Positions 23,101 through 35,349 of a stretch of DNA of 64,000 nt are shown piece after piece. Source of the DNA: Stercorarius parasiticus (Eukaryota; Chordata; Aves; Charadriiformes; Stercorariidae); assembly GCA_013396915.1 (NCBI GenBank), contig VWZL01000202.1, positions 92,447 through 156,446 of the forward strand. Reading direction: 5' to 3'. The translations under genes and the position numbers were made by a program. The stretch's first letter is position 1. Every line of letters starts with the position of its first letter. Below the pieces are notes generated by a model, which was given only the letters and a program-made list of their open reading frames with translations, made no database searches and was not told where the DNA came from.

Positions 23101-24557
23101 CACACATTTCAGAGTAACAATCAAGACGCAAAAGGCGCTACATGTTACACAGGATTTCCATCCCCGAGAAAGAAGCCAGCATTGAACTAGAACTGCCCCA
23201 GAGGTCAGCAAATGCAAGAATTACCAGGCGCTATTATCTTAAGATTTAAAATAAGGTTCTGATTCAGAAAATCCAGGTCAGATTCAGGGTTTCAGGGTAA
23301 ATCATATACCATGTGCTTCGGCAGTTACTGAGTTACTGTGTATGCCATAAACACGATGTCTAAGCTGTAGGCGCAGACCCCGAGGATCATATTCAGCTGG
23401 TGCTCGATCTGTCTTATCCCGCTGGTGAAACTGGATGATGACCAAGCATTGTGCTAGAGATCCTCATTCCACTACACACACACACACACACACGCATGCA
23501 TTCAGGCAGGCAGTCTCATAAACTTTAACTACATGCAGAAATTCCCATATTGCCTCTTGGACATGATCCAACACACGAAGGGGCGCACTGGTAGACGATC
23601 AGTACCCGCCAGGTACAAAGCCTTCTCTTTTCTCCCTGGGTTGAGTGCTGTCATGAGCTGCCCTATTGTCTTTGCAATAAAACTCATCAAATTCCACCAG
23701 TATAAAGTAACAAGCTGTAGCCCTTCTACCAACCTACATCTGCTATTTAAAGCAGGCCAAGAAAACAACCAACGATGTCAACTCTTCATTCTGTTCCTCA
23801 GATCATCAACTCTCTGAAAATAACAAAATCTGAAAGGCATATGGACCTTCTCATAAAAACAACAAACACACAAACAAACCCTCAGATGAGTTTCCCGAGT
23901 CAGCAGGATCTGTCTGCTAATTATTACCGTGCAGAGGGCCCAACTATCCTGTAGCCAGAAATTACCCAACAGGAAGGCTGAGTTCTTCCACCCAAACTGG
24001 GTTGTCTGGGCAGGCTGAACTCCTCCACTTCTGGGGATAATGCAGGGGATTTAGCTCCCCAAACCACCACAGACACAAGACCTAGAAGGACTTGTGGTGG
24101 CCGGTGGGGGCTTCTTTTACCCTTACCTTCCTGCCCGTGGCTCTCGCACGTCAACAGCATGGGCTCTGCAGAGACAGAGAACCCCCCTCTGGTTCAGGAG
24201 CCCTTGAGGAGACATTTTGACCTGCACAGAGAGAAATATGGATAGATGAATGGTATTGGGTCTGGAATAATGCAGGCTGGGAAAAAAAAAAGGGGGGGAA
24301 ATGTCTGTAGGCACAGATGGTTTTGGCCCTGAAGTGCTCTCTCCCTCACCAAACCCCTCTGCTAACCTCAGAGCCTCCGGGGAAATGTGTCCATGAGGCA
24401 TGGGAGAAAGGAGACGGGAACAACACAAGGCTACAGCATCCTACACAAACATGACCTTCCCCGCAGACCCGCCAGGACCTGGTCTCTCCTCTTTGCAAAG
24501 GGCAGAGGGGAATGATGTGAACCAGCAGGGCGATTACCTTCACCAGATGGGCCCCCC
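20186..24557. other. Non-coding stretch with AT-rich block
   Basis: Bases about 20500-20980 are very AT-rich with many A or T runs of 6-9. A T run lies at 21389-21405. The rest is mixed unique sequence without recognisable exons or transposons. A CA microsatellite at 23474 is listed separately. Confidence 0.45.
23474..23493. repeat. (AC)n microsatellite
   Basis: Ten AC units in a row, read directly, followed by GCATGCA. Length is in the range that is often polymorphic. Confidence 0.9.
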
Positions 24558-25268
24558 ATGCAGCCCCCACGTCTCAGCTCAGAGCTGCTGCCAGCCCTCT
24601 CTTCCAGGGAGAGGACAGAGCTCACCTCCCCATCCAGAAAAAAAGTAGCATCTGTGGGAGAAAGACATATGTCTGGCCTCCACCGTGAACCCTGCGCCTG
24701 GCAGGAGAAAGCAATGCCGATTCCAGCCCCAGCTTTTCATTCCTGTTGTAACAGTCATAAACGCCTGCTGAAACCTAAGAAGAACAAGACTGTAATCCTA
24801 ATAAAACAACATTCTGGAACCCTGAAAACTAGATGGAGGCTTCTCAGGCCAACTTTAAAATTATATTCACTTTTCCAAAAGCTGCGCTTTCTGTGCGCCG
24901 GCTGGATGGCCGCTGTCGGGCTGACCCCAGGAAGCACTGTGATGTGGGATTTCAGCAGGGAAAGCTCAGAAGGCAGTCCCTGCAGCGCAGCAGCCAGCCT
25001 GTCCCCAAAATATAAAGACAATCCCCCATGCCCAGGCTCTCAAGGTCGACTCCTAAAAGTAAGCCGGGATCTTTCTTCTCCAAAGCCAGCCTTCTTTTCC
25101 AGGTGCCCTGAAAGCCTGACTAATAAAGCAGGCAAAGGCTGTGCTTGTTTGGATGCAAAAGCTGGTGCAAAGGCACAGCTTTCCATGCTGAAATCTTTCC
25201 CTCCCTATTTGGACTGTTGTGTGGAACAGAAGCCCTGGGACTTTCCTTTGTGCACCAGCCACCCCTAA
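24558..25268 (+). other. 236-codon open frame, probably not a gene
   Basis: Longest ATG-started frame outside a transposon and outside the left-edge CpG island. The predicted product is Ser/Leu/Lys-rich, without signal peptide, repeated domain or recognisable motif. The local DNA is more GC-rich than the surroundings, which lowers stop-codon frequency. I see no CpG island, Kozak context or polyadenylation signal that would frame it as a gene. Confidence 0.1.
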
Positions 25269-26364
25269 AGTGAAGAGCAGGGAGAAAGGGAGTTCAGCTT
25301 CCCCACTCTCCATCATGCAGAGGGCAGTTCCCTGGGGAGCCGATTAACGGCTGTGCTCATTAGCTGGCATGTGTCTCCAGCAAGGCACCACATCAGTTGG
25401 TGCTTCTCTGTGGTCTTCAAAACGCAGAAGAGACTGACCAGCAATGAGCCTGAGGGTGGCAGATCCTCAGCGACTGTAAATTTGCATCCTTCCCCTGGCA
25501 CCAGTAGAGCTGGAGCCGCACCAGCGAAGGAGCTGCCCTCTGGAACGTCTGCGTGTCGAGCTGTGCCGGCCCTTTCAGAAAGAAATCCCTTCTGTTGCCA
25601 ACTCTTGTGATTTTACTGCAAATCTTCCCTGATGTTATGTGAAACCCAAGCTCCTGACGTGCCACTCTATGCAGCACTTTCACTTTAAGAAAAAAGTCTG
25701 TGGTCCTTATGGCCTTAAAGAAAACACTTTTCTTTAAGATGGCCTGAACACATGCTAAAGACTAAAAGTAGCATTCACGGAATAAAGCCATCTCGTAACT
25801 TTTAAAAGACTCTTGCAATTCCGGAGGCCCAACTTGTGATCTAGGGAGTGAGCGGCTACAGAGAGCTCAACAAGTGATTGGGAAAGTGCATTGTCTGATG
25901 ACAAGTATTCGTTTCTTGCTGGTGGAAGGCATTTGACAGCTGGCTAAGCAGCTCTACAGTAACGACACTGTAGCAATGACACGAGTCAGTCCCTGCAGGG
26001 AATAGCACATTCGAATTGCAAATGCCCACAGGGCACTAGTAATATTTATCTGGTAAAGAGCATTTTCTATCATCACGTTGTCTTAGAAGCATCAATTAAT
26101 TAACTCTACTAACTCGCCAGTGAAGTAGGACATTTTTTTCAGGCGGTGGCTGGGGAAGGTTTGCGTGTGCGTAGAGGCTCCATGTCCCAGCCCCAGGCCA
26201 GTGAGGCTATCAGGGTCAGGGCTGGCTTCTTAAGAGCTCAGCACTTCGGCAGAGGACCAGCTTCATGCTCTGAAAATCTCATCACAACTGTCCTGGTGGA
26301 AAATGAAGGGCTGAAAAGTTGCTCCCAGGCCATAGTGCCGGGCTCTTGAAACCATACCCTGAAA

Positions 26365-26425
26365 GGCTAATCTTGGTGCTGACACTGAGGCCCCCTTTGG
26401 CCTTGGGTGAATCATTTAACACCCA
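26365..26425 (+). repeat. MIR-like SINE scrap
   Basis: GGCCTTGGGTGAATCATTTAACACC matches the most conserved MIR segment (gaCCTTGGGcaAgTCAcTTAACc). Only the core is recognisable. Quoted motif begins at about 26399. Confidence 0.4.
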
Positions 26426-26735
26426 CATAAACATCCACAGATACACAGCTCCTCCCCATGCCACAAGCCGTTACCTACTCATTACATTAAGATCACTTTT
26501 GACTTCCTTACTTGGCCCTGACTGTGGGTGCCGAATTCTTAGAAATCTGGCCCTGAGCTATTTTGGATCGGCCCTGCAGAGCACAGCAGGAAAGACAAAC
26601 CTCAGCTCATGTGCGCGCTTAGCACTGCACAAAAGGGGGCAGATCCCAACTGATTCACAGGAGCCTCAAGCGTGGAAGAAAAGAGAAAAGATCCGCCTGC
26701 ATTAATGCACCGTTTCTGGTTTATTTTGAGCCTTT

Positions 26736-26770
26736 GCTGAGTGGAGCCTTTAATCTCTGCTGAGTGGAGC
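26736..26770. repeat. Short direct repeat, 23-bp period
   Basis: GCTGAGTGGAGC occurs exactly at 26736-26747 and 26759-26770, flanked by similar CTTT/TCTC sequence. Confidence 0.85.
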
Positions 26771-27386
26771 TTTTGTGAAGGGAGTCTTAAAGATTTGGAA
26801 AGAAATCAACATAGGCAACATCACAGATCAAAATAAAAGCATGTATTATTGCTGGCCATAAAAGAGTGAGCATTTCTGAGTGCGATACCCAGATGGAGGA
26901 GATTCAGCTATCAGTGCCTTTCACACACTACATTTTTCCCACTTTAGCCAATGTAGCCATCTCCCCTGTGCTTCTTCCTCAGGATCTCTTCTGCAATGGA
27001 ATATAAACTGTGTAAGTCGCATTCAAATCTGAGTAGTAGAACATTGCATGATACTTCAGTCCACAGAGAAGGAAGAGAGAGCGAGGACTTCACACTTAAA
27101 TAACTAAAAGCTTCTAGTGTGACACAAAGGCAAACTTCACTAACCTTTAATTTTCCCCACTTCTTAACTGCACACAGATCCAACGAAATCAAATGAGATA
27201 ATCCCAGCCTGGTGCAGCCTGGAAGCAGAGGTGAAAACCTCCCAGAGCTCACGCAATCAGAATAGAGCTCGGACATTGTCGACTTCCCCCTCAACTATTT
27301 CCAAATAAAACACTTTTGTTGCTCGGCTGCTCCTGCCAAATGAGCTAACAATAAAAGAAGGAACTTGCAGAGCTTCTATCCACAGG

Positions 27387-27471
27387 AAAAAAAAATTTAA
27401 AAAAAAAAGGAAAGAGAAGTTAAGGATCTTTAGGAAAAAAACAAAAGGAAAAAAAAAAAAAAAAAGAGAAA
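27387..27471 (+). repeat. A-rich low-complexity block
   Basis: Several A runs, the longest about 18, interspersed with GG and TTT. No retrotransposed gene precedes it. It abuts a palindromic-repeat scrap. Confidence 0.85.
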
Positions 27472-27476
27472 CTGTA

Positions 27477-27550
27477 GGCCAGATCCTTTGGCTGGAGTAA
27501 ATCAGCGCAGGCCCTGCTCTGTTGCTTTACCCCAGGCAAATTGTGGGCCT
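27477..27550. repeat. Degenerate palindromic interspersed repeat
   Basis: GGCCAGATCCTTTGGCTGGA then GTAAATCAGCGCAGG, ending CAAATTGTGGGCCTGG. I recall this pattern (ggccagatcct...ggtgtaaatcagc) from an abundant turtle and archosaur palindromic repeat. The related copy at 48270-48330 begins GGGCCAAATCTTCAGCTG. Confidence 0.5.
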
Positions 27551-30289
27551 GGTGCTATTCTGCATTTCTCAGGGGTAGGGGGTGGTCTCCACTGGAAGAT
27601 TGCGACACTGCAGGATACTTTTCCATATTAAAAAGGCGCTTTTTAGCGTTTTGTCTATTGCCAGGTTTTGGGTTTATTGAGGACTCATTTGGCAGAGCCA
27701 TCCTGGAAGAACAATACAGATGTTTTATGGAGAAATAAACTGGGACTCGGGCTGGATTCTTTCAGTGCTGGATTCCACCTAATTTGGATGAAGGAATGGC
27801 TCTTTTAATGAAGGGTGCAATCAAAACCTGTACAAAAAGCCAATATGCCCTGGGCAAAGGGAGCAGTAGATATACTGCCCTTCTCTGCTTCAGCAGCGCA
27901 GTAAATTCTCATCTCTTTAGCACAGCAAAAGCCTCCCTTCTCACATACCTCTTCAGCCAGGGAACCAGAGCTCCACGGCTTCATCATGGCTTCTCCTCCA
28001 TACCCTCAGCCGAGTCTCTTGGAGGGAAGTGGTGGCCTCTCAGCAGTGAAGGGTCTTTACAGATTAGATCTGCCATATCTGTATAAGGAGCTGATCCTGC
28101 AGAGGCAACAGGTCTTTGTGAGCTCTCCCTCAGCAGGGACCCACGCTCATCTGTTTATTTAGCAGTATTTTTCAAGTGGCAGCTCCTGGAGCACCTAGAG
28201 ATGATGTAGGACCTTCACTCATGAAAGACTGTAAGGGAAGGGTTGAAAAGCTTTGACTCTCCACTCACTGACAGCTACGGCTGGGCAGGTTGGGCTCACT
28301 TCCTGGCAAGGAAGGCAATGCCAGGTGACTGAAAAATCCAGGTTTGTGGTTTATTGTCAGCTATTCCTTTTCACCCAGTCCTCCTGCCACGAATTGCGCC
28401 TAATGAAAGCATCCAGCTTGATTCACTACCTAATCCACTTTGTGTAGTCTGCGCTCCATATACATTGAAAAGAACATAGTGTGAGTACCCATTGAACCAT
28501 GGCAGTGGTCATCTACAGGAGAAAGCGTTTGCCCACCTCCAAGGAAATGCTGAGTACTCACTGTACTTTAGGTCAGCCCAAGCGAGAGGAAAGCTGTAGG
28601 CTAAAAAGCCTCCTTTCTCTTTTTTTGGCTTCTTCCTTACTTCACATGACACAAATTTTTGCTCTTTGCATCAGCCATCCCTTCAGATCTTTTTGTGGAG
28701 CCCAACGCTTTGGTTAGCAAAGCAAAGGAAGACAGACTTGAGTGTTAAACTGACATGCTGTCCCTCGGGTTATTAAAAGTGGCCAGATGTGCTGAGCTAT
28801 GCTATAGAAACATCCACAGTAGGAGGACTCCAAAAGCGAAATACTGGAACAGAATTTACACAAGTTCCTAATCACAGTATTGCAGGAAGCTGCAAGGTAC
28901 CAGAAAATAAGATACAGCCAAAGCAGCTCCAAGTAGCTGAGAGTTTGCAAGTCAAGGGGTTGGCTGATGGAAAGAAAAGAGTTTTCAGGAGTTGTGTTCG
29001 GGCCAGCATCTAACAAGGCAGATCAGCCTGGCTCTGATCCAGCACTGCCCTTAAGCATACGCTTAACTTCAACCCTGAAAGAGGGGCTGAAATCAATGGA
29101 GCAATCAGCACCCTCACGTCTCACAGACATTCAAGTGCCTGCTGATTCAAGACAAGCTTGTGTGGAGCTTTGTAAGACTGAGCCACAGCAGTGAAATGAG
29201 CCCACCTTCCCAGCTGGAGGTTTCTGTTTCCAGCACCTGCTCAGGCTGTGTGGGGTCAGTGCATCAGGCTACAGGCAGGGACAGAAATCTCCTATTCTGA
29301 AACCATTTCTAACTTCTGCTAATTTATTTTCCTCTCTTTTGAAGTGAACAGCCAACTTTTCAAAAGTACCTGTGAAATTTACTCCCGTAGGAGTGGCTGG
29401 AGACATTCCTGCTAGCTCTTCCGGAGCCTGGATTTCATTGACATCTCTCTGGGTTTCTTTTTCAGTTTGTTTTTTTAACAGTCCATGGGGGGGTTTTTTG
29501 ACCTGTCTTGGGAAATTCAGTTTGGAGGACAGACAGGTTTGCTTGAGCTGGAGTTTCTCAGCTCTGGAGTAGAGATGGCTACATATAAGGCAAGGATGGA
29601 AGGTCCCTTTGAGCCTCATGGAAAGCTTGTTCAGGGGGTACAACAAGGGATAACAAAGATAAGGAGCTGGTTTTGCCCAGCAGCTGAAAATAAAAGTACT
29701 GATATTTATCTGTTATGCTACTTCAGACCTAAATACTTAATTTTTAGCCACCAATTACAAGACTAACAACTGTACTCCCTGATCATTGCTGGGTTAATAT
29801 ATTTGATTTCCTATTTATCTGATGAACGCAGCGATAGCCAGTTATATGCTGTGCAATATGCAATTTTTGGCCAGGCCTTCCTTTGTGGTCTCTGTTTGCA
29901 TTTGCATTAACCTGGGAGTATTAATCAGGTCGCGTAGACACCCAGGAACATAAACCAACTCAAACACCCAGAAGATACACACCACACTCAGAATCAACAC
30001 ACAGAAACCACAGGATCGAGTGCAGCGTCCATTAACTGAACCAGATTAATCACATACACACTAAGGGAGTCCAAACATAAAACATCTGATTCCCACCAAG
30101 CTCTAACTATACAAACGTGGGTAAATACTAAAGCACCCTGAGATGGGACTGGCTTACAGCCCCTACCAAGTATGATGTTAGCCCCCTGAAAACAAGGTCC
30201 TGTCCAGCTAAGGAAATTACCAGCCACAAAAAGGCTTCTGATAAGACCAGTGGTCTAAATCCCCCTGAAAGCTGTCATTCAAGGCTCAG
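27551..30289. other. Unique non-coding stretch, no gene recognised
   Basis: Mixed sequence with short open frames. One palindromic-repeat scrap at 29030-29100 is listed separately. Nothing else recognised. Confidence 0.45.
29030..29100. repeat. Degenerate palindromic interspersed repeat
   Basis: TCTGATCCAGCACTGCCC, then the near-palindrome TTAAGCATACGCTTAA (29051-29066), then GCTGAAATCAATGGAGC. The central 15-mer is the exact reverse complement of 5913-5927. Confidence 0.55.
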
Positions 30290-31205
30290 CGCTCCCCAGG
30301 AGACAACCTCCACTGTCCATATCCTCTAAGCCCAGGTGTTATAATTCTTTCCACAAACATGCCAAGGTGTTATTTGTCCCCAGCTCCTACTGGAAGGCTG
30401 TTTCAAAGCCTCCCTGCTCTGCATAGTCACAAACCTTCCTCTGATTTGAGCCTAGAGTACTCAGGCCAATTTGTACCCATTTAGCCTTGTGTTCTTTACC
30501 CAAGTCAAACTCACGCTTCAAGAACATGGGGACCAGAATTGTCCATAGGATGCCACATGAGGCTTCACCAGTACCTGGGAACTGGTTTCTACCTTCTCCA
30601 GGAAGAAACACCTCCTGGGTTATATTTGAAGTTGTGCATACCTTTTTCAGAGCCCATCCTGGGACTGAGCAATCCACACGTGCTTCTTCTCCTTTGCCAT
30701 CTACAGCTGATGAGTCTCCAGTTTATAGTGGAAATTCTTATTACTCCCTAAACTCATGACTTTGCATTTTGCACTACTGGATTTCATCTCATTTCTATTA
30801 CTCCAGTCTTCAAGGTCATCCAGTTCTTTCTGCATGGCACGCCTCCCAAGTTTGTGTCATCAGCAGACTTCAGCCACATGCTATGTTTTGTGCCAAGGTC
30901 ATTCATGAAAATATTACATGAGATCCGTCCCCAAGATGAATCCTTGAAGAACTCCGCTCATATACCCAGCCAGATACTTTCCCTTTTAACGCTACTTCTT
31001 GTTGCCGCTCATTCAGTTCTTGAAGCGTCTTAACAGCAGTTGTTCTAATCTCCAATTGATGTGATAAACATGCAAATGGCACAACATCAAATGATTTACT
31101 GATGTCCAGATAGGTAAGACCCATTGCATTCTTCTTGCCTAGAAACCCCAGCTATCTAATTCAAGAAAGCTGCCTGGTTTGGCATAACTTCTCCCTGGAC
31201 TCACA
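30290..31205 (-). mobile_element. Ancient CR1-group LINE with degenerate reverse transcriptase
   Basis: Read on the minus strand, RT-domain motifs appear in the expected order. TYLDISKSFDVV (about 31115-31080) matches the first catalytic-Asp motif. GVLQGFILG (about 30955-30929) matches the PQG motif. SADDTNLGG (about 30867-30841) matches the catalytic F-ADD motif with the Phe replaced by Ser. KCKVMSLG (about 30770-30747) matches the KCK.LHLG block. Downstream comes the C-terminal region, ending near GAAACAGCCTTCCAG (about 30390-30405). There is a stop and a one-base frame change between the PQG and ADD motifs, so it is dead. It is far more diverged than the other CR1 copies and resembles turtle-type CR1. 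Confidence 0.85.
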
Positions 31206-31501
31206 CACCTAATTCAGGATGCCACCTTGCTCTTTCTTACTGTGACTTCTGTTGACATCTACATCTCTCAGGAACCACCGGTCTGCTGGTCCCAACGGAG
31301 ACCCACCCATGTAAGCACCCTCTTGCCAGCTGGCCCATGGCTGCGGAGTTCATTTCCCGTAGGAGCAGAATGACCATGAACCTCAGTGCTACCAGCATGA
31401 AAGGAAAACGAAACCCGAAGAAAGCCTCGCTCTTACAAAGAAAGACTGTTTGAACTCTCCCAGACCAACGTTCCCAAGTAAAGCAGCTCGCAGAGAGCCA
31501 G

Positions 31502-31529
31502 TTTTCACATGACAACTGCCATGTGAAAA
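31502..31529. repeat. Perfect inverted repeat, 10-bp arms, 8-nt loop
   Basis: TTTTCACATG (31502-31511) and CATGTGAAAA (31520-31529) are exact reverse complements around ACAACTGC. It is followed by a GATG-rich stretch (31531-31566). Confidence 0.9.
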
Positions 31530-32865
31530 GTATGACGAGATGTGATGATAAGATATGATGAGGACGGTTCAGCTTGCTGGTAGGCAAGACCTTACACCCG
31601 CCCAACCTATTGTGTAGTGCCAGGTTCCTAGGAATCATTATGCCATTGTGCATTAAAATTAACACTCTTAAATTAATGTTGTTAAAGCATGAAGCAAGTA
31701 CCACTAATGAAAGAGGTGTTGGCTGAGTTACTGTAATTTTGCCTGATGTAGTAACACTGTTACAAAGAGGCATGTGGTTTGATGCTTACGCATGTAGATG
31801 GCTTTATGTACTAGCATTTTATTATTGATAAAATCCACCGACTGCGGTACAAACTTGCGCCTATTTTTGTCTCATCTTAAGCAGGAAGGAAAAGAAAATG
31901 ACATCAATCCAAAGGGAATAAAGGTTATGTTACTTTCCTTTGATAACACTGGGAAATAAGCAGCTTGCCATTCGGGATTCATTGGTATTCAATGCAATAA
32001 ACACACTTCCTGATGTATGTATGTGATTATAACGAGCACTGTACCAAAATGACACTGTAATTTAGGAATAAGACAAACACAAGTGATGCAGTTCAAAGCT
32101 CCGCCGCACTCGCTGGATTTTTGTTTGGTTTTCTGTTTTGTTTTGAACTGACTCTCCATGCCCACAAAAGCAAGGATCGCCTCGAGGGTTGCCCCAGCTG
32201 AAAAGCATCTGAAGTGATCCCCGCTGACCTTTCTTTCTGATAGCACCCCGCCTGCCTTTTAACGCAGGCCTGAACCGAGTCAGAGGTGAAACAGATAAAT
32301 GACTGAAGATCCAAATGTTTTCTCAACAGGCGAGTTCCCACATGCTCAATTTTCTTTTCCTCCATGAAGAACAAGAGGGGAAAAAATTGCAAGTGATTAG
32401 CTAATGAACATCTGGTTTGCTTTATTTGTGCTTCCTTGCAGCCAGGGGTTGCAGTTGCTAATTTTTATTTCCTACTAAAAACAAAAAAGGAGCATTTTTT
32501 TTTTCCAAAGCCCGTAGAGAAGAAGGCTCCTCACGAGCGTGGCCACTCTTTCCACCACTGTGATTACCTGGCCCACATGCCACGTCCTGTGTGGTTACCT
32601 TCTGTCCTGAACTTTTCATGTGGTTTGACATGTCTTTAATTTAGACAATCAGACCAAGTCTAACCTGAAACAAAAACACTCTTTGGAGATCTTGAGCCCT
32701 TTTTGAATTCTACAGATGTCAACCCAGCAGGATGCGATGTCAAACTGTTAATTATACGTGTAAACAGGGTCAATGGTAATTACATACTAAACGCAAATAT
32801 TATCTGATGTAGATATAGACTGATTGTGCTCTTGCACTACTGACTGCTAAAAATAGCTGATTTAA

Positions 32866-32895
32866 GGCCCAGCTCAACACTGACTTCAGATTTGG
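32866..32895. repeat. Palindromic-repeat scrap
   Basis: GGCCCAGCTCAACACTGACT then TCAGATTTGGGC resembles the 'ggcccaattcaacactgacttcaatggg' form of the palindromic family. Short and uncertain. Confidence 0.25.
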
Positions 32896-33486
32896 GCAAC
32901 GCCAAAGATTCACGTTGACTTGTGCATGCTCACTTTAGTTCCTGAATTCATCCCTCTACTTGTTTATTTTCAGGGGTTTTTACACCACTGAACATTTGGC
33001 CTTGCAGAGGAATAATCAGGGACAGTATTTATGAAGAAGCGCCTCAGAAGAAAAGGATGATTTGGAGATCTGCTCTCCCTCCACCTCACAGAAATCCAGT
33101 TTTCCAAGAGGGCTGAAGCGCTCGCCTGAATTTCCCCAGCCCTTTCAGAGCATTTCAAGCAGGTTCCCAAAATATTTAGCCGCTTTGGGGAATTACAGCC
33201 TTTCTTTGCATGGTCAATTCATTTCAGAGGCAACTACGGCTCCTTCATTGTTTACCGTTGCCCAGCATTGAACCAGGGGTTAAGGAAATAAATTGCTATC
33301 CATAAACCCTTTAAAAACATGTTTTCGTTTCTTCCTCCCACTCCCACAGATTTACCTTCTATACTTTGCCAGTGAGTTGCTCACTCCACTCTGTCTTCAC
33401 TGCAGTCACGGAGGGCCCCAACCCTTGGTGCTACATTTTTTATTCAAGAGACTAAACTCCAAAGTTCTTGAAATGGCCATTTATGG

Positions 33487-33522
33487 AGCCAGATCCAGAG
33501 CAAAGTTGCAGCAGTGTAAATG
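33487..33522. repeat. Palindromic-repeat scrap
   Basis: GAGCCAGATCCAGAGCAAAG then GCAGCAGTGTAAATG shares the GCCAGATCC and GTAAAT landmarks with 27477-27550. Short and uncertain. Confidence 0.3.
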
Positions 33523-33984
33523 TGGAGGGACACTCATGTGACGCTTGTAACTGATATCATACTCTGCCCCATTTTATCACTCCCATCTTTCTTTATCGTC
33601 AGACCGTCCAACCAACTTGTTCTCTAGAGAAGGATCATAAACCCACAGGTAATTGCAGGATGGCCACACAGATAGTAAAAAGGAAAAGCCTGCAGATGGG
33701 TAGTTCAAAGAGCGATTTCTCAAAAAACACTAAACCGCTGAAAGGAGCCAAGCTGTGTCTCATTTGCGGATGTACTGAGCATCTATAAGTTTATTTAAAA
33801 TCAGCAATAGCTGCAATAAGCAACGCCTATCAAAATCAGACATTTACCCACAAGTGTGGCTTTTGAAAGACGTGATTTACTTCAGAACTGAAGAATAAAT
33901 AACAGGGCTTTCAGACAGACTAATAAATGTATGGTCCAGATACTTTTCCAGTAGCATATTTATTGTCCAAGGCCTCCAGTCAGC

Positions 33985-34036
33985 AGCACACTTAATTTTA
34001 AGCACATGCTTAAGTGCTTTACTGAACAAAGCTGAA
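33985..34036. repeat. Degenerate palindromic interspersed repeat
   Basis: CACTTAATTTTAAGCACATG then CTTAAGTGCTTTACTGAA. The core TAAGCACATGCTTAA (33999-34013) differs by two bases from the 5913 copy. Confidence 0.5.
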
Positions 34037-35109
34037 ACGTGGACCTACCAGGCAGCTCAAGAAAAGTACTTTCACATTAGTCATCCTTCATGAGCACTGA
34101 TACCAACTGAGCTTTTTACCATTATATGCACAATCCAAGCTTAGAAGCAGCTTTTCTCCTTGGAGCTGTAATCTAGCAGGGAAAGCAATGACCTTGGAGA
34201 GCAAGGATGGCTCTCCTTGCTTCTTAGGCTGCCCCATGCGACTGCTGGATGATCCAGCATGGAGCCCTGGGAAGGTTTCATCGAGTGTTGCAGGGGTGAA
34301 GTGGCTGGGGCACAGCTGTCAGGGCAGATGGTGGTACTGACTTAGAGAAAGCTAAAGGAGGCAGGACTAAGCAAAGTTCCAACCACCACACTGTTACGCC
34401 AAATAATTTTATGCACCTGACAGTGTTAATACACATCTGACAAGGTCAGAGGCTCACAAAAAAGTCTGAATATTACTTAGCATCCCACCTACCCCAGCTA
34501 TTTAGTTTCGCAGGCAAGGAAAAGATCCAGGGTGACCACATACATGTGACCACCACACAATGTAAAATCCTCCTTGTTGTCCTTAGGCCAGCGGAAGTGC
34601 AAACACCTTCCTGCGGAATGCACTGGGTTAACATTCTATTCCATGGATTGTGTGCAGAAAAGGGACTGTTGATACCACTGAAACCTTTAAAAGAGAAAGA
34701 AAAAGTAATAATCATATATTGTTCTATAAGGTGTGTGGTATCAAATGAAACCTGTATCAGTCGGAAGACTGCAGTGTTTATTTTGATGTAAGAGACAATT
34801 TCAGAGAAATAAAATGTTGACAGCAGACACTGATTTGCTGCGAGATTCAGCCGTAATGAGTAGTCACAGCTCCTCTAACAGGACATGAGGCAGGTGAGAG
34901 TATGCATTTGCTGAGGACAAGAGTTTGCACGACGGTGGGCAACTACTGGCACAAGCAGTCCCACAGACTTGTGGGACTCTGCATCATACCAAACACTAGA
35001 GAATCCACAGAAAAGCACGTCTTTAAAAACAATGACCAAAATTGCAGGTGTAACACTTGTCACATTGCAGACTCTTGCTCATTTAACACAAGACTCTGTG
35101 ACATATAGC

Positions 35110-35175
35110 ATCATAGAACGGTTTGAGTTGGAAGGGACCTTAAAGATCATCTCGTTCCAACCCCCGTGGAACATG
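35110..35175 (-). mobile_element. CR1 LINE, very short 3'-end fragment
   Basis: The plus strand shows ATCATAGAACGGTTTGAGTT, GGAAGGGACCTTAAAGATCA and TCTCGTTCCAACCCCCGTGG, the reverse complement of a CR1 3' terminus. Only about 65 bases remain, consistent with severe 5' truncation at insertion. Confidence 0.93.
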
Positions 35176-35349
35176 ACACATATGTCCATATTGACGTGGC
35201 AGCGCTTGGAGGACTTGGCTGCAACAAAGTTCTTGCCAGGCTCCATTTATATGCACTGGGAAAACAGTTCTTATCTTCACAAGTTTTTAGTCTAAATAAA
35301 CTAGATAGGCAGAAAGTTGACGAAATTTTCATTTCAGAAGAGGTAAGGG

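Larger units (their letters stand above)
25269..27380. other. Unique non-coding stretch, no gene recognised
   Basis: Mixed composition. Contains a MIR-like scrap and a 23-bp direct repeat, listed separately. The longest frame is 128 codons (26319-26705) with no recognisable motif. Confidence 0.45.
31206..35109. other. Unique non-coding stretch with small repeats
   Basis: No host gene recognised. A 178-codon minus-strand frame at 31237-31773 is discussed under findings. Contains a perfect hairpin, a second short hairpin at 34200-34221 (AGCAAGGA/TCCTTGCT, 6-nt loop) and three palindromic-repeat scraps. T run at 32487-32499. Confidence 0.45.
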
